From a virus, in IMG/VR virus record IMGVR_UViG_3300037153_000305, positions 1-45,700 of that record: a DNA stretch of 45,700 nt. The stretch is one strand, 5' to 3'. The position numbers and the translations under genes were made by a program. This document shows, piece after piece, positions 25,959-33,110 of this stretch; position 1 is the stretch's first letter, and every line of letters starts with the position of its first letter. The notes below the pieces were generated by a model. It was not told where the DNA came from. It ran no database searches and saw nothing but the letters and a program-made list of their open reading frames with translations.

Positions 25959-25993
25959 CCTGGCGCCTGTAATTCTTCGGTGAAGGGTTTCGT

Positions 25994-26473
25994 TTACTTC
26001 GTGAGCGTGGTCGCCGGTTGCGCGAGACTGAGATCCTTCGGAGTCGTCAGTTTCACGAACACGTGCAGCTCGCCCTTTTTCAGGTTCACCAGAGACTTCG
26101 CCGCCATACTGTTGAAGTTGATGGCAAAGTTCTGAGCCACTGCGTACGGACCGCCCAGGGCCGCCGCGAATTGCTCGGCCGCGATGAACGATCCGTTCTT
26201 ATTCACCTGTTTGGCGGTAAACCAGCGGGTGGCGCTGCCCGTATCGCCCACGTCGACCGTGGTCGAGTTAAAGGCCGCGTCGCTGGGATCCTCAAACGGC
26301 GTGATCAAACGGGCCGCCGATTTCTCGATGACCGCGTCCACCGGCAACGGATAATTAACGACTTGCGCCGTGTTCGCCGTTGCCTGGGTCAGATCGTTGG
26401 CCGTCAACACCGCTAAATGGGTGAAGTCGTGCCCGGTCCGCTCGTTGTTACTTAATGGGATTAGCTTTGGCAT
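25994..26473 (-). CDS. putative capsid decoration / head protein
   Basis: It has 159 residues, mostly beta strands, preceded by a purine-rich GAGAGAGAAAAAG. It sits directly after the major capsid gene, 25 bases away, which is the usual place of decoration or cement proteins. No signal peptide and no cysteines. Family not recognised. Confidence 0.5.
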   Translation of the reverse strand: MPKLIPLSNNERTGHDFTHLAVLTANDLTQATANTAQVVNYPLPVDAVIEKSAARLITPFEDPSDAAFNSTTVDVGDTGSATRWFTAKQVNKNGSFIAAEQFAAALGGPYAVAQNFAINFNSMAAKSLVNLKKGELHVFVKLTTPKDLSLAQPATTLTK

Positions 26474-26498
26474 ATCTTAATCTTTTTCTCTCTCTTTC

Positions 26499-27485
26499 TT
26501 AGGTGGCTGCGATTTTGAAATGCCCGCGCGGATCGCCAAACTCGTACCCGAGAATGGAGTCGATCAGCCCGCTCATCCCGCCGCCTTGGAACGGCAGCGG
26601 CGTATGCTCGCAATACATGAGCGGCCGCATCTTCATGTATTCCATGTTGAGCCCGTATCCCCATTTCTGGTCCTCGATGAAGGGGACCAGCACGATCTCG
26701 AACGTTCCGAAGTCGCCCTCGAACACGTCGATCCCGTAGCCCGCGTATTTGCGGCTATCCAACGCCTCCTGGGTGGTGCGGACCACCGTGGTGAAGTTGG
26801 CCTTGTTTGGCGAATATTTGCCGAAGTAGGTCGAGATCTGCACCTTCAACGAGCTGCCGGCAAACAGCACCAGATCGGTGGTTTGCCCCAGATTGTCGAA
26901 GCGGCTTTTCATGATGCTGATCAGCTGCGCTTCGTCGTTCAGGTTGGCAAGCGTCCCGGTGTAGATCTGCGCCGTCGGCGTCCGATAGGTGGACTTGATT
27001 GTGGTCAACGCATCGCTCCAGGCGAGCGTCCCGTCGTTAACCACTCGGGCGATCCCGAGCATCTTGGCTCCTACGGTTCCGGTGTCATCGGCGCTATCTT
27101 GGCTCGAGAGCAGGACGGTTTCCACGTCCCTCTTTTGCTCGAGCACTTTCTTCGTGACCTGTTGGTCGTACTTGCCGAAGTTGCCCGCGGCTTTATTCAC
27201 GCGCTGGGCGATTTTGCTCACCCTGGGTGTGCGATTGAATTCCTGGGCACGGTTAAATAGCTTGTCCTCCTGGTCGCCCTCGAACGTGATCACGTCCTGG
27301 TTCTCAGGTGGCGGCGTCGTGTTACGGTTGCCCATCTGGGTGACGGGCCACTGGAAGAACATATTTTCTAGCGTGTCTCCCTTGCGCAGACGCGATGTGA
27401 ACGGCGTATTCCGCACGTCCGCTAAAATTAAAGCATCACTCAGGTCCTCGCGTACGACCTGATTTTGCGTGGTTACTGCTGGCAA
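26499..27485 (-). CDS. major capsid protein, SU10/DUF5309-like HK97 fold
   Basis: It has 328 residues. The N-terminal segment (REDLSDALILADVRNTPFTS) followed by a MFFQWPVTQ strand is typical of the SU10/DUF5309 branch of HK97-fold capsid proteins, which begin with a helix and a threonine-phenylalanine-threonine loop. Start is TTG at 27485 with GAGG a few bases upstream; the next Met is at about residue 41, which would cut into the conserved start, so the TTG is preferred. It forms the head shell. It lies after the scaffold and before the decoration-like protein. Family assignment is by eye; length fits. Confidence 0.85.
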   Translation of the reverse strand: MPAVTTQNQVVREDLSDALILADVRNTPFTSRLRKGDTLENMFFQWPVTQMGNRNTTPPPENQDVITFEGDQEDKLFNRAQEFNRTPRVSKIAQRVNKAAGNFGKYDQQVTKKVLEQKRDVETVLLSSQDSADDTGTVGAKMLGIARVVNDGTLAWSDALTTIKSTYRTPTAQIYTGTLANLNDEAQLISIMKSRFDNLGQTTDLVLFAGSSLKVQISTYFGKYSPNKANFTTVVRTTQEALDSRKYAGYGIDVFEGDFGTFEIVLVPFIEDQKWGYGLNMEYMKMRPLMYCEHTPLPFQGGGMSGLIDSILGYEFGDPRGHFKIAAT

Positions 27486-27522
27486 TTTGCCTCAGTTATT
27501 CCCTTTCTTGATTGACTGCGTT

Positions 27523-28809
27523 TCATACCAGAGCGGGTTGTCGTCCTCCCTGGGCCTGGGACTGTTGCCGGGACCGGCTGGCTCTGATCAATCCGAGTAA
27601 GCCTTCCTCCGTCCCGCCTGTCTCGATGGCCTTGTCTCTGGCTTCTTTGAGTTCCCCGTCACTCGCTCCACTTCCCCGCTCTTTGCGTCCGGCTCCGGTC
27701 TCCACCGATCGGGCCCTGGTCGCTCCTGGCGCCGGCGTAAAACGCGGTGCGTTCAGGATCTTCTCAGCCGCTTTGCTCAACGGTTTCCCGTTGATCCTGG
27801 TCGGTTTCTCCTTGCCTTTGGCCGGGGTCGGTTTCCTTCCGGTCACCGTCCTGCCAATCCAGATCAGAAAATCTGGGAATCGCTTTACCTCCGGCAGATC
27901 TCGCAAGATCATGGCCGCTTCACGGCTCTCCGGGCTGTCCTCGAACAGTTCCGGATAAAGCCGGACTGCTTCCTTGCTGTAAACGATCGCTTGCTGAAGC
28001 CATTGCTGTTTCCTGGGCACGCCTTCATCGAGCACGTCCTCGGCTGCCCGCTTAAAATTGCGGACTGATTCCGGGCTCATATCCTCGGTCAGCACATTGC
28101 CGTCCGGATCTTTCTCGCCTTTCTCGGCGCCGTCCGTGTGATCTTCCGCCCAGCGTTTGGCTCGTTTCCATTGCGTGATGGCGGCCTGCAGCTGCGCTTC
28201 GGTCATTACGTCCGGTAATGGATCGTGGAAGGTCGGGGCGACTGCTCTTGGCGGTTGCGCCTCGAGCTGTTGCACCCTGGCCTCAAGCCGTCCGATGTAC
28301 GTGGTCGCCTCGGCTAATTCCCTGGTGCGGGTTCGCAATTTCTTGCGACCGTCCAGTACCTGGGCCTTGGCGTCCGTAGGCCAATCCTCGTTGATTGGCC
28401 GCTCGGTCTCGGGTTGTTCCTCATTGGCTTCGCCTTCTTCTTCCTGCTCGGATTCGGCGCCCTGCGCTTCCTCTTCGCCGTCGGTTTCAGCTTCGCCGTC
28501 GCCTTCCGTTTCAGCTTGCTCCTGGCCATCGGCTTGCTCCGCTCCGGGCTCTTCGCCCTCGGCTTGCTCGCCCTCGGGCTCCTCAGCGCCTGCCTGGCCA
28601 GCGGTAGTCCCGGCGATAATGTCCGCCGGCACGTCCAGACCTTGCAGGATCGTTTTGAGGCGATCCGGATTTTTGACCAGGGGAATCTCGTCCCGGTTTG
28701 GTCGTTCGATCGTTTCGCCAGCTCCGTTTTCGGGTGGCGGTTGCGATGGTGTTCGTGATGTGGGTTGTTCAGACTCGCCTGTCCCCGCGGCGCCCTGCGC
28801 TCGTTTCAT
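27523..28809 (-). CDS. scaffolding protein (acidic)
   Basis: It has 428 residues and a very strong ribosome site (CGGAGGAG eight bases before ATG). Residues about 75-130 are an acidic Glu/Gly/Gln tract with few other residues. A helical coiled-coil section follows (about 145-190) and the C-terminus is basic. This acidic-helical-basic layout directly before the capsid gene is that of head scaffolds that leave the shell before packaging. No protease motif is seen within it. Confidence 0.75.
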   Translation of the reverse strand: MKRAQGAAGTGESEQPTSRTPSQPPPENGAGETIERPNRDEIPLVKNPDRLKTILQGLDVPADIIAGTTAGQAGAEEPEGEQAEGEEPGAEQADGQEQAETEGDGEAETDGEEEAQGAESEQEEEGEANEEQPETERPINEDWPTDAKAQVLDGRKKLRTRTRELAEATTYIGRLEARVQQLEAQPPRAVAPTFHDPLPDVMTEAQLQAAITQWKRAKRWAEDHTDGAEKGEKDPDGNVLTEDMSPESVRNFKRAAEDVLDEGVPRKQQWLQQAIVYSKEAVRLYPELFEDSPESREAAMILRDLPEVKRFPDFLIWIGRTVTGRKPTPAKGKEKPTRINGKPLSKAAEKILNAPRFTPAPGATRARSVETGAGRKERGSGASDGELKEARDKAIETGGTEEGLLGLIRASRSRQQSQAQGGRQPALV

Positions 28810-29041
28810 GGAATAACTCCTCCGATGATGGAAAAACCGGTTGCTGATGCGGTCGCGATCCCTGATCGCGGATGCGTTTGGAAACGGACCTTCCGTTTCA
28901 CGGGCTCAACCGATAAGAACGGCCTCATTGATCGAGGCGTTTATCGGGCCGTGAGCGGCCTGGCAAGGCCCTGCCGTTGGGACCGGCGTCGAGTGTCGGC
29001 GACCGGCGGCGAACGTCGGCTAAATTGCCGGTTTCAGGGCT
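28810..29041 (-). promoter_or_regulatory. structured untranslated leader upstream of scaffold and capsid genes
   Basis: This is the only sizeable gene-free stretch in the late operon. It holds three hairpins in about 95 bases. 28854-28870 is a 7-bp stem (CGCGATC/GATCGCG). 28881-28899 is an 8-bp stem (GAAACGGA/TCCGTTTC). 28911-28946 is a two-part stem (CGATAA/TTATCG outside GCCTC/GAGGC). The first two have the same three-base loop, AGG on the transcribed strand. No T-run follows, so a terminator is unlikely. An RNA processing or stability element, or a promoter region for the head genes, fits better. Confidence 0.6.
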
Positions 29042-29218
29042 TCACGATCCGCCCAATTGATCAGGTTGTTCGTCTGAAATTACCGGACGACTTTCAGGCT
29101 GCTCGGGATCAGATATTGGCCTGGGCAGCAATTTCAGGATCCGCAGCTCCAGGTCGTCGATCTGTTTATGCCAGATCGCTCGGTGATGTGCGCTCCATCC
29201 GTCGGGACACGCGGTCAT
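29042..29218 (-). CDS. 58-aa hypothetical protein
   Basis: Start ATG at 29218 has AAGGA about nine bases upstream; an ATG 18 bases earlier is possible but lacks one. The protein has a helical HKQIDDLELRILKLL segment and an acidic Pro-rich tail. It overlaps the previous gene by 53 bases, in another frame. No domain recognised. It is the last gene before the structured leader. Confidence 0.5.
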   Translation of the reverse strand: MTACPDGWSAHHRAIWHKQIDDLELRILKLLPRPISDPEQPESRPVISDEQPDQLGGS

Positions 29219-29519
29219 TAACTTTTCCTTCCGCACTCTTCCCCAGCAATGTCAGGCCCGCGTTACGCCGGGCTACCAACTCCTCCCGGAGCACGCGCAG
29301 ATGCTTGGCGCCGGCGACATACGCGGTCGTCTGATACGGTTCGCCGATCTGCTCAGCGGCTTCCTCGTTCGCGTTCGCTTCCGCGGTGTCGATCAGCTGA
29401 TGCAACGCTCGCCAGATCGGATTGGCCTCGTCCACCGCCAGCGCCAGGTTCAGCTGCGTTTCCGTGAGGTCGGGTTCACGTCTCACCACAATCGTTATCT
29501 TCGGATGCCACCAGCTCAT
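29166..29519 (-). CDS. hypothetical protein, portal-side gene
   Basis: It has 117 residues. Helical (LALAVDEANPIWRALHQLIDTAE), with a basic C-terminus. It begins one base after the small Cys/His protein stop and overlaps its downstream neighbour. No recognised family. It may be a head or packaging accessory. Confidence 0.55.
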   Translation of the reverse strand: MSWWHPKITIVVRREPDLTETQLNLALAVDEANPIWRALHQLIDTAEANANEEAAEQIGEPYQTTAYVAGAKHLRVLREELVARRNAGLTLLGKSAEGKVNDRVSRRMERTSPSDLA

Positions 29520-29520
29520 T

Positions 29521-29784
29521 TTAAGCGCCTACGTGGTAACTTTCCGCGTTCGCGTTCCGCCATTTGCCCTTGCCTTTTCTTCTCATCTGTTCCCGGGCGA
29601 TTACGTTATTCATCCGCCTATGTTTCTCGCAGTACATGGCTGTGACCCTGTCCGAATGACACCGTCGGCATTTCCGGCCCACCGTGTTTATTGCGCGGAT
29701 TAAACGGTTCCATTGCGCTGGCTCAGTCAACGGCTGGCCGCTTACCATCTGCGCGGTTGCTCCGGTTGCTTGTAGGTTGCTCAT
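29521..29784 (-). CDS. small zinc-binding protein (CxxC...CxxH)
   Basis: It has 87 residues from ATG at 29784, coupled as ATGA to the preceding gene; a longer frame upstream is shadow. Residues about 45-65 read CRRCHSDRVTAMYCEKH, a CxxC-x9-CxxH pattern common in small phage zinc-finger proteins. The C-terminus is basic. It may bind nucleic acid. Function not known. Confidence 0.65.
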   Translation of the reverse strand: MSNLQATGATAQMVSGQPLTEPAQWNRLIRAINTVGRKCRRCHSDRVTAMYCEKHRRMNNVIAREQMRRKGKGKWRNANAESYHVGA

Positions 29785-30014
29785 TGCTTCCACCAGTCGG
29801 CTGGATCTTCTTCTTTCTCCTGGAGCGCGATATCCAGTAACTGCCGCTCGAGGTACGTGTTCACATTGCGCCAGTAGTCCGACCAATTCTTCATCGCTCT
29901 CAGGTGGGTCTCCAGGTCCTGGATCTCCCGGCGTTGCCTGTGTATGATCGCCAGGCACCAGACGTACTCCACGGCTAATACCAAAAGCAAAACGGCCAGC
30001 GGTCCGGGCGTCAT
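29781..30014 (-). CDS. 77-aa membrane-anchored protein
   Basis: One N-terminal hydrophobic segment (residues 4-24) is followed by a helical charged region to the C-terminus (REIQDLETHLRAMKNW). It starts one base after the portal stop and ends overlapping the zinc-finger gene. The layout resembles small phage membrane proteins found near the portal; the function is unknown. Confidence 0.6.
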   Translation of the reverse strand: MTPGPLAVLLLVLAVEYVWCLAIIHRQRREIQDLETHLRAMKNWSDYWRNVNTYLERQLLDIALQEKEEDPADWWKQ

Positions 30015-30015
30015 T

Positions 30016-32211
30016 TTAATACTCTCCGCCGCCGCCTGTCGGTGGTTGTCCGGTCATGAGCTGTGGCGCTTGTTTCCTGGCAAACGTTCGGGTTTGCAGC
30101 GCCCGGCCGATTCCCGGATTTTGCTGGTATTGCTGGATCTGGTTCATGAAGAATTGTGCCCGGTTCATCAGGATCTGTTGCGTATCCGGGTTGGCCATCA
30201 ACCTGGCTCGCATGGCCGGGTTCTGGCTTTGTAAGGTCGCCTGAAGCAGCGTCTGCAGCCGGAGCTGATGGTTCCCAAACATCGGCAACGGCGATTCGAT
30301 CCCGTTAAAGGCTCGGCTCACCGCGTCGAGCTCGTCGGCTTTCTCTTTCTCCATGGCCGCCGGCGAAACTTCGCTGGCTTTGACCGCGTCCGCGGCGTCC
30401 GGATCGATCGCTTCCAGTGCCATGTCGAACAACAGGCCTTCCTGTTTGAACATGAGCGCCTGGGCGATCAGCCCAAACTTCTTCTCGGCGTAATCTTCGT
30501 CCAGCATCCGGATGTCGATCGTGGCCCGGATCTCGTGCTTGCCCTGGATCTCCGCCTTGGAAACGTGGAACGGCCGTTGCAACGGGCCCACCACTTCGGC
30601 CACTTCTTCGTCCAGCTCGTATTGCTGCATCAGCTGGAAAATCATGTCGATCGCCTGGACAGCCACCGCCAGGGTGTCCCCGGACACTTCCTCGCGGTAA
30701 AGCTGTTTCTTTGCCGGGTCGAGGTCGTTCCCGAAAAGCGGGTACCGATTCTCCAGGCGCATCATCACCGCTTCCATTACCTGGACCGGCGTGGAATCGA
30801 TCGGCGGCAGCGGACCCCAATCCACTTTCGCCCGGCCGACCCCCAGGATCGCTCCCGGCCGGTAAGAACCTTTCACCGCGGCCACCTTGTTCTGGGGCAC
30901 GATCATCGGCGGCCGGTGCACGATGCTGGTGCGATCGCTCAGCCCGTCCTGCTGGCGTTTAATGTCCTGCTCGTCGGTGTACGCCTCCTCCACGATTCCC
31001 ACGGCGTCCAGCAACCGTCGGCCTTCCGTGCGCCGGGCCCAGCATACTGCCGGATAAAATCCATGGTCGTACGGACCGGGGCCATGTTTCGCCCACAGGT
31101 TCTTGCCCTTTTTATCTTTCACCAGCGGATTAAATTCCGTGGTCAACAGGATCGGCGTCCCTTCCATGGTCGCTTTGTAATGGAATTTATAGATCTGGAT
31201 CAGGTCCCGTTTGCTGCCGGGCGTGGTGCCCGAATGGAAAATTCCCTGGTCGAGGAGGCTCGGGCTGGGCGACTGGCCTTTGGCGGTCTTGATCGCCTGG
31301 TCCACGAACTCCGGATCGTAATTTTCTGTCTCGATCCGGTCCCGTAGCTCGGTCTCGCTCAGCCACTCGTGCATGTCGAGGAACCAGCGACCTTGCTGGA
31401 GATCGCACGTCTCGCTCGGCCACAGCGCGTCCACCACCGGTTTCAGCGCGCACAGGTACGGTTTGTTCTGGAACGGCGTGGCCACCGGCAGCTTGGCATT
31501 CCGGACCGTCCGGAGATCCCTCACGATTTTGCGTGCTTCCGGCCGGCTCACGATTGGCGAAAGCTCCTGCACGAGGGTGGTGAGCGCGTCCTCCTGCGCC
31601 GGATCCAGAATCGCGTCCAAGAGCCACAGCCAATTGTCCGGGTCCTCGCCCCCCTGGCCCTGAATGATCTGGTCCAGATCGTTCAGGTTAATGTCCACGT
31701 ATTCCAGACGCCTGGATTGCTCCCAGCCGACGGTCAGCAGACCGATCCCGTAGCCGTGCCACCAGTTGAACGCCTGGGGAATTTCGCGCACTTGTTCGGC
31801 ACACATATGATTGTTGAGCCGCCACTGGAGCAGTTTCGTAGCTTTATTGCTCTCACCTGATTGCACCAGCGGCCGGATCGATTGCGCCTGGAACTTCGCT
31901 TTGAAATAGGCGTACTTGCTCACCATCACATGGTCGCGTACCAGCGTGGCCACGGTCCGGATCCTGGCGTCCGCGGCGCCTTCCCAGGGGAAACAATCCT
32001 CCTCATCCCGGACCGCCTGGCCGTTGACGACTCTCCATTTTCGGCCGTCGATCGATTGGCCGGGCCACCGGGCCGCCCACCATTCCCTGGCTTGTTGCAT
32101 TCGTTGGTGGAACCAGGCCGCGTCGGTTTGCCCGAGTTGGATTTCTTCCACGATTTTCTCGATCTCCGGCTCGTCCGATCCGAGCTCGATGTTGGGTTTG
32201 TCGTCCTTCAC
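30016..32211 (-). CDS. portal protein
   Basis: It has 731 residues with a GTG start at 32211. The long helical protein with a Trp-rich N-terminus (AAWFHQRMQQAREWW), a central segment ALGVGRAKVDWGPLPP-like wing and a Met/Gln-rich C-terminus is typical of podovirus and SU10-type portals. It forms the dodecameric ring through which DNA enters and leaves the head. The terminase lies upstream and the scaffold and capsid downstream, exactly the order expected. No barrel-to-crown truncation is evident. Confidence 0.85.
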   Translation of the reverse strand: MKDDKPNIELGSDEPEIEKIVEEIQLGQTDAAWFHQRMQQAREWWAARWPGQSIDGRKWRVVNGQAVRDEEDCFPWEGAADARIRTVATLVRDHVMVSKYAYFKAKFQAQSIRPLVQSGESNKATKLLQWRLNNHMCAEQVREIPQAFNWWHGYGIGLLTVGWEQSRRLEYVDINLNDLDQIIQGQGGEDPDNWLWLLDAILDPAQEDALTTLVQELSPIVSRPEARKIVRDLRTVRNAKLPVATPFQNKPYLCALKPVVDALWPSETCDLQQGRWFLDMHEWLSETELRDRIETENYDPEFVDQAIKTAKGQSPSPSLLDQGIFHSGTTPGSKRDLIQIYKFHYKATMEGTPILLTTEFNPLVKDKKGKNLWAKHGPGPYDHGFYPAVCWARRTEGRRLLDAVGIVEEAYTDEQDIKRQQDGLSDRTSIVHRPPMIVPQNKVAAVKGSYRPGAILGVGRAKVDWGPLPPIDSTPVQVMEAVMMRLENRYPLFGNDLDPAKKQLYREEVSGDTLAVAVQAIDMIFQLMQQYELDEEVAEVVGPLQRPFHVSKAEIQGKHEIRATIDIRMLDEDYAEKKFGLIAQALMFKQEGLLFDMALEAIDPDAADAVKASEVSPAAMEKEKADELDAVSRAFNGIESPLPMFGNHQLRLQTLLQATLQSQNPAMRARLMANPDTQQILMNRAQFFMNQIQQYQQNPGIGRALQTRTFARKQAPQLMTGQPPTGGGGEY

Positions 32212-32236
32212 TTCTACTTCGTTTGTTCTCTCCTTC

Positions 32237-32452
32237 TTACGTTGTTGTCTTGGTTTCCAGTTTGCCTAGCACATCCCGTTGGACTTCTGCGGCGTTGTAA
32301 AGTGCGCGCCCCGTTCCCAGGTGGTAAGCCTTGATAATTTGCAGGGCCAAAAGATTGGATAATTTTCGCTCCGAGATCCCGTTTTCCTGGAGCCATTGCT
32401 GTAGTTCCCCATAGCGCAGGATCGGTTTCGGCGGCGGGGTGATAGCGCTCAC
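32237..32452 (-). CDS. 71-aa winged-HTH-like protein, small terminase candidate
   Basis: Residues 12-60 (YGELQQWLQENGISERKLSN followed by a helix and a GTGRALYNAAEVQRD wing) resemble a MerR/excisionase-type DNA-binding fold. It lies 25 bases before the portal, in the packaging cluster where no other small terminase subunit is evident. That makes it a candidate DNA-recognition subunit, but it is short for one, so this is weak inference. It overlaps the previous gene by four bases. Confidence 0.45.
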   Translation of the reverse strand: MSAITPPPKPILRYGELQQWLQENGISERKLSNLLALQIIKAYHLGTGRALYNAAEVQRDVLGKLETKTTT

Positions 32453-32709
32453 GGCGTGATGATCCTTCGCTCCTCTTCCGGTGGCTGTGGCACCGGCGAC
32501 GGCGCTTGCTCGATCTCGACGGCATCCTTGCTCAGGAGCAGGTGGCCGCCATGGATATTGTGTTTGATGTAGCCGATTAATTTCCTGGCCTGTTTCGGGT
32601 TCAACATCACCTCCCGCACCCGGCCTTTGCCTTTCTCCACGGTGCCGATGAACACCCGGATCCCGAGCAATTCCACTTCGATCGCTTCGCCGTTTGTCGT
32701 CATGGTCAT
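32449..32709 (-). CDS. 86-aa hypothetical protein
   Basis: It is a beta/alpha protein (EVELLGIRVFIGTVEKGKGR, then a Lys/His-rich helix) with a Pro/Glu-rich tail. Start ATG at 32709 overlaps the previous stop as ATGA; a second ATG lies six bases in. No family recognised. Confidence 0.55.
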   Translation of the reverse strand: MTMTTNGEAIEVELLGIRVFIGTVEKGKGRVREVMLNPKQARKLIGYIKHNIHGGHLLLSKDAVEIEQAPSPVPQPPEEERRIITP

Positions 32710-33056
32710 TTCTCAGGCGTTTGCATTTCCGCCTGGGGATTCATCGTCGCCGGCGCCGTTGGATCGGCCTTGTCCAGCAGTTCACCCCTGCGATGCGAAT
32801 CGCTTAAAGCCAGTTCGTATCGCTGTTTCTCTTGCTCAAGCTGCCGACGCAGGTCTGTGTTCTCTTCCAATAAGACCTGGACTCTTGGTTCCAGTTCCCC
32901 GCGCTGCTCAATGTAGGCATCTTCACGCACTAGCTCGCCCCACTCCCGAATGGCGCGAGTGATATGAATATCTAAATCCATTACGTTTCCGCCGTTGCCA
33001 GCCTGTATGGCAGCTTTACAGCGCTCTTTAATCTCGTGTAGTCTCTCCGTGTCCAC
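32706..33056 (-). CDS. coiled-coil protein upstream of the portal cluster
   Basis: It has 116 residues with a GTG start at 33056. Residues about 45-85 are a charged heptad repeat (VLLEENTDLRRQLEQEK). It could be a scaffold-like or small terminase-like oligomer, but nothing fixes this. A 54-base gap separates it from the terminase stop and holds a 12-codon ATG frame behind a GGAGG site that may be a leader or noise. Confidence 0.5.
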   Translation of the reverse strand: MDTERLHEIKERCKAAIQAGNGGNVMDLDIHITRAIREWGELVREDAYIEQRGELEPRVQVLLEENTDLRRQLEQEKQRYELALSDSHRRGELLDKADPTAPATMNPQAEMQTPEK

Positions 33057-33110
33057 ATTTAGCCATGTTTCACTTCCTCCACGTAGGGTTCAGTGTCCTA
33101 ATCATAAATT

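Noticed and set aside
30268-31347. 359-codon plus-strand frame opposite the portal gene
   Set aside because: It is antisense to a secure portal gene and shows no domain or start support.
33024-33075. 12-codon leader peptide behind a GGAGG site after the 33111 gene start region
   Set aside because: Too short to support without conservation; the same site may serve the GTG start at 33056.
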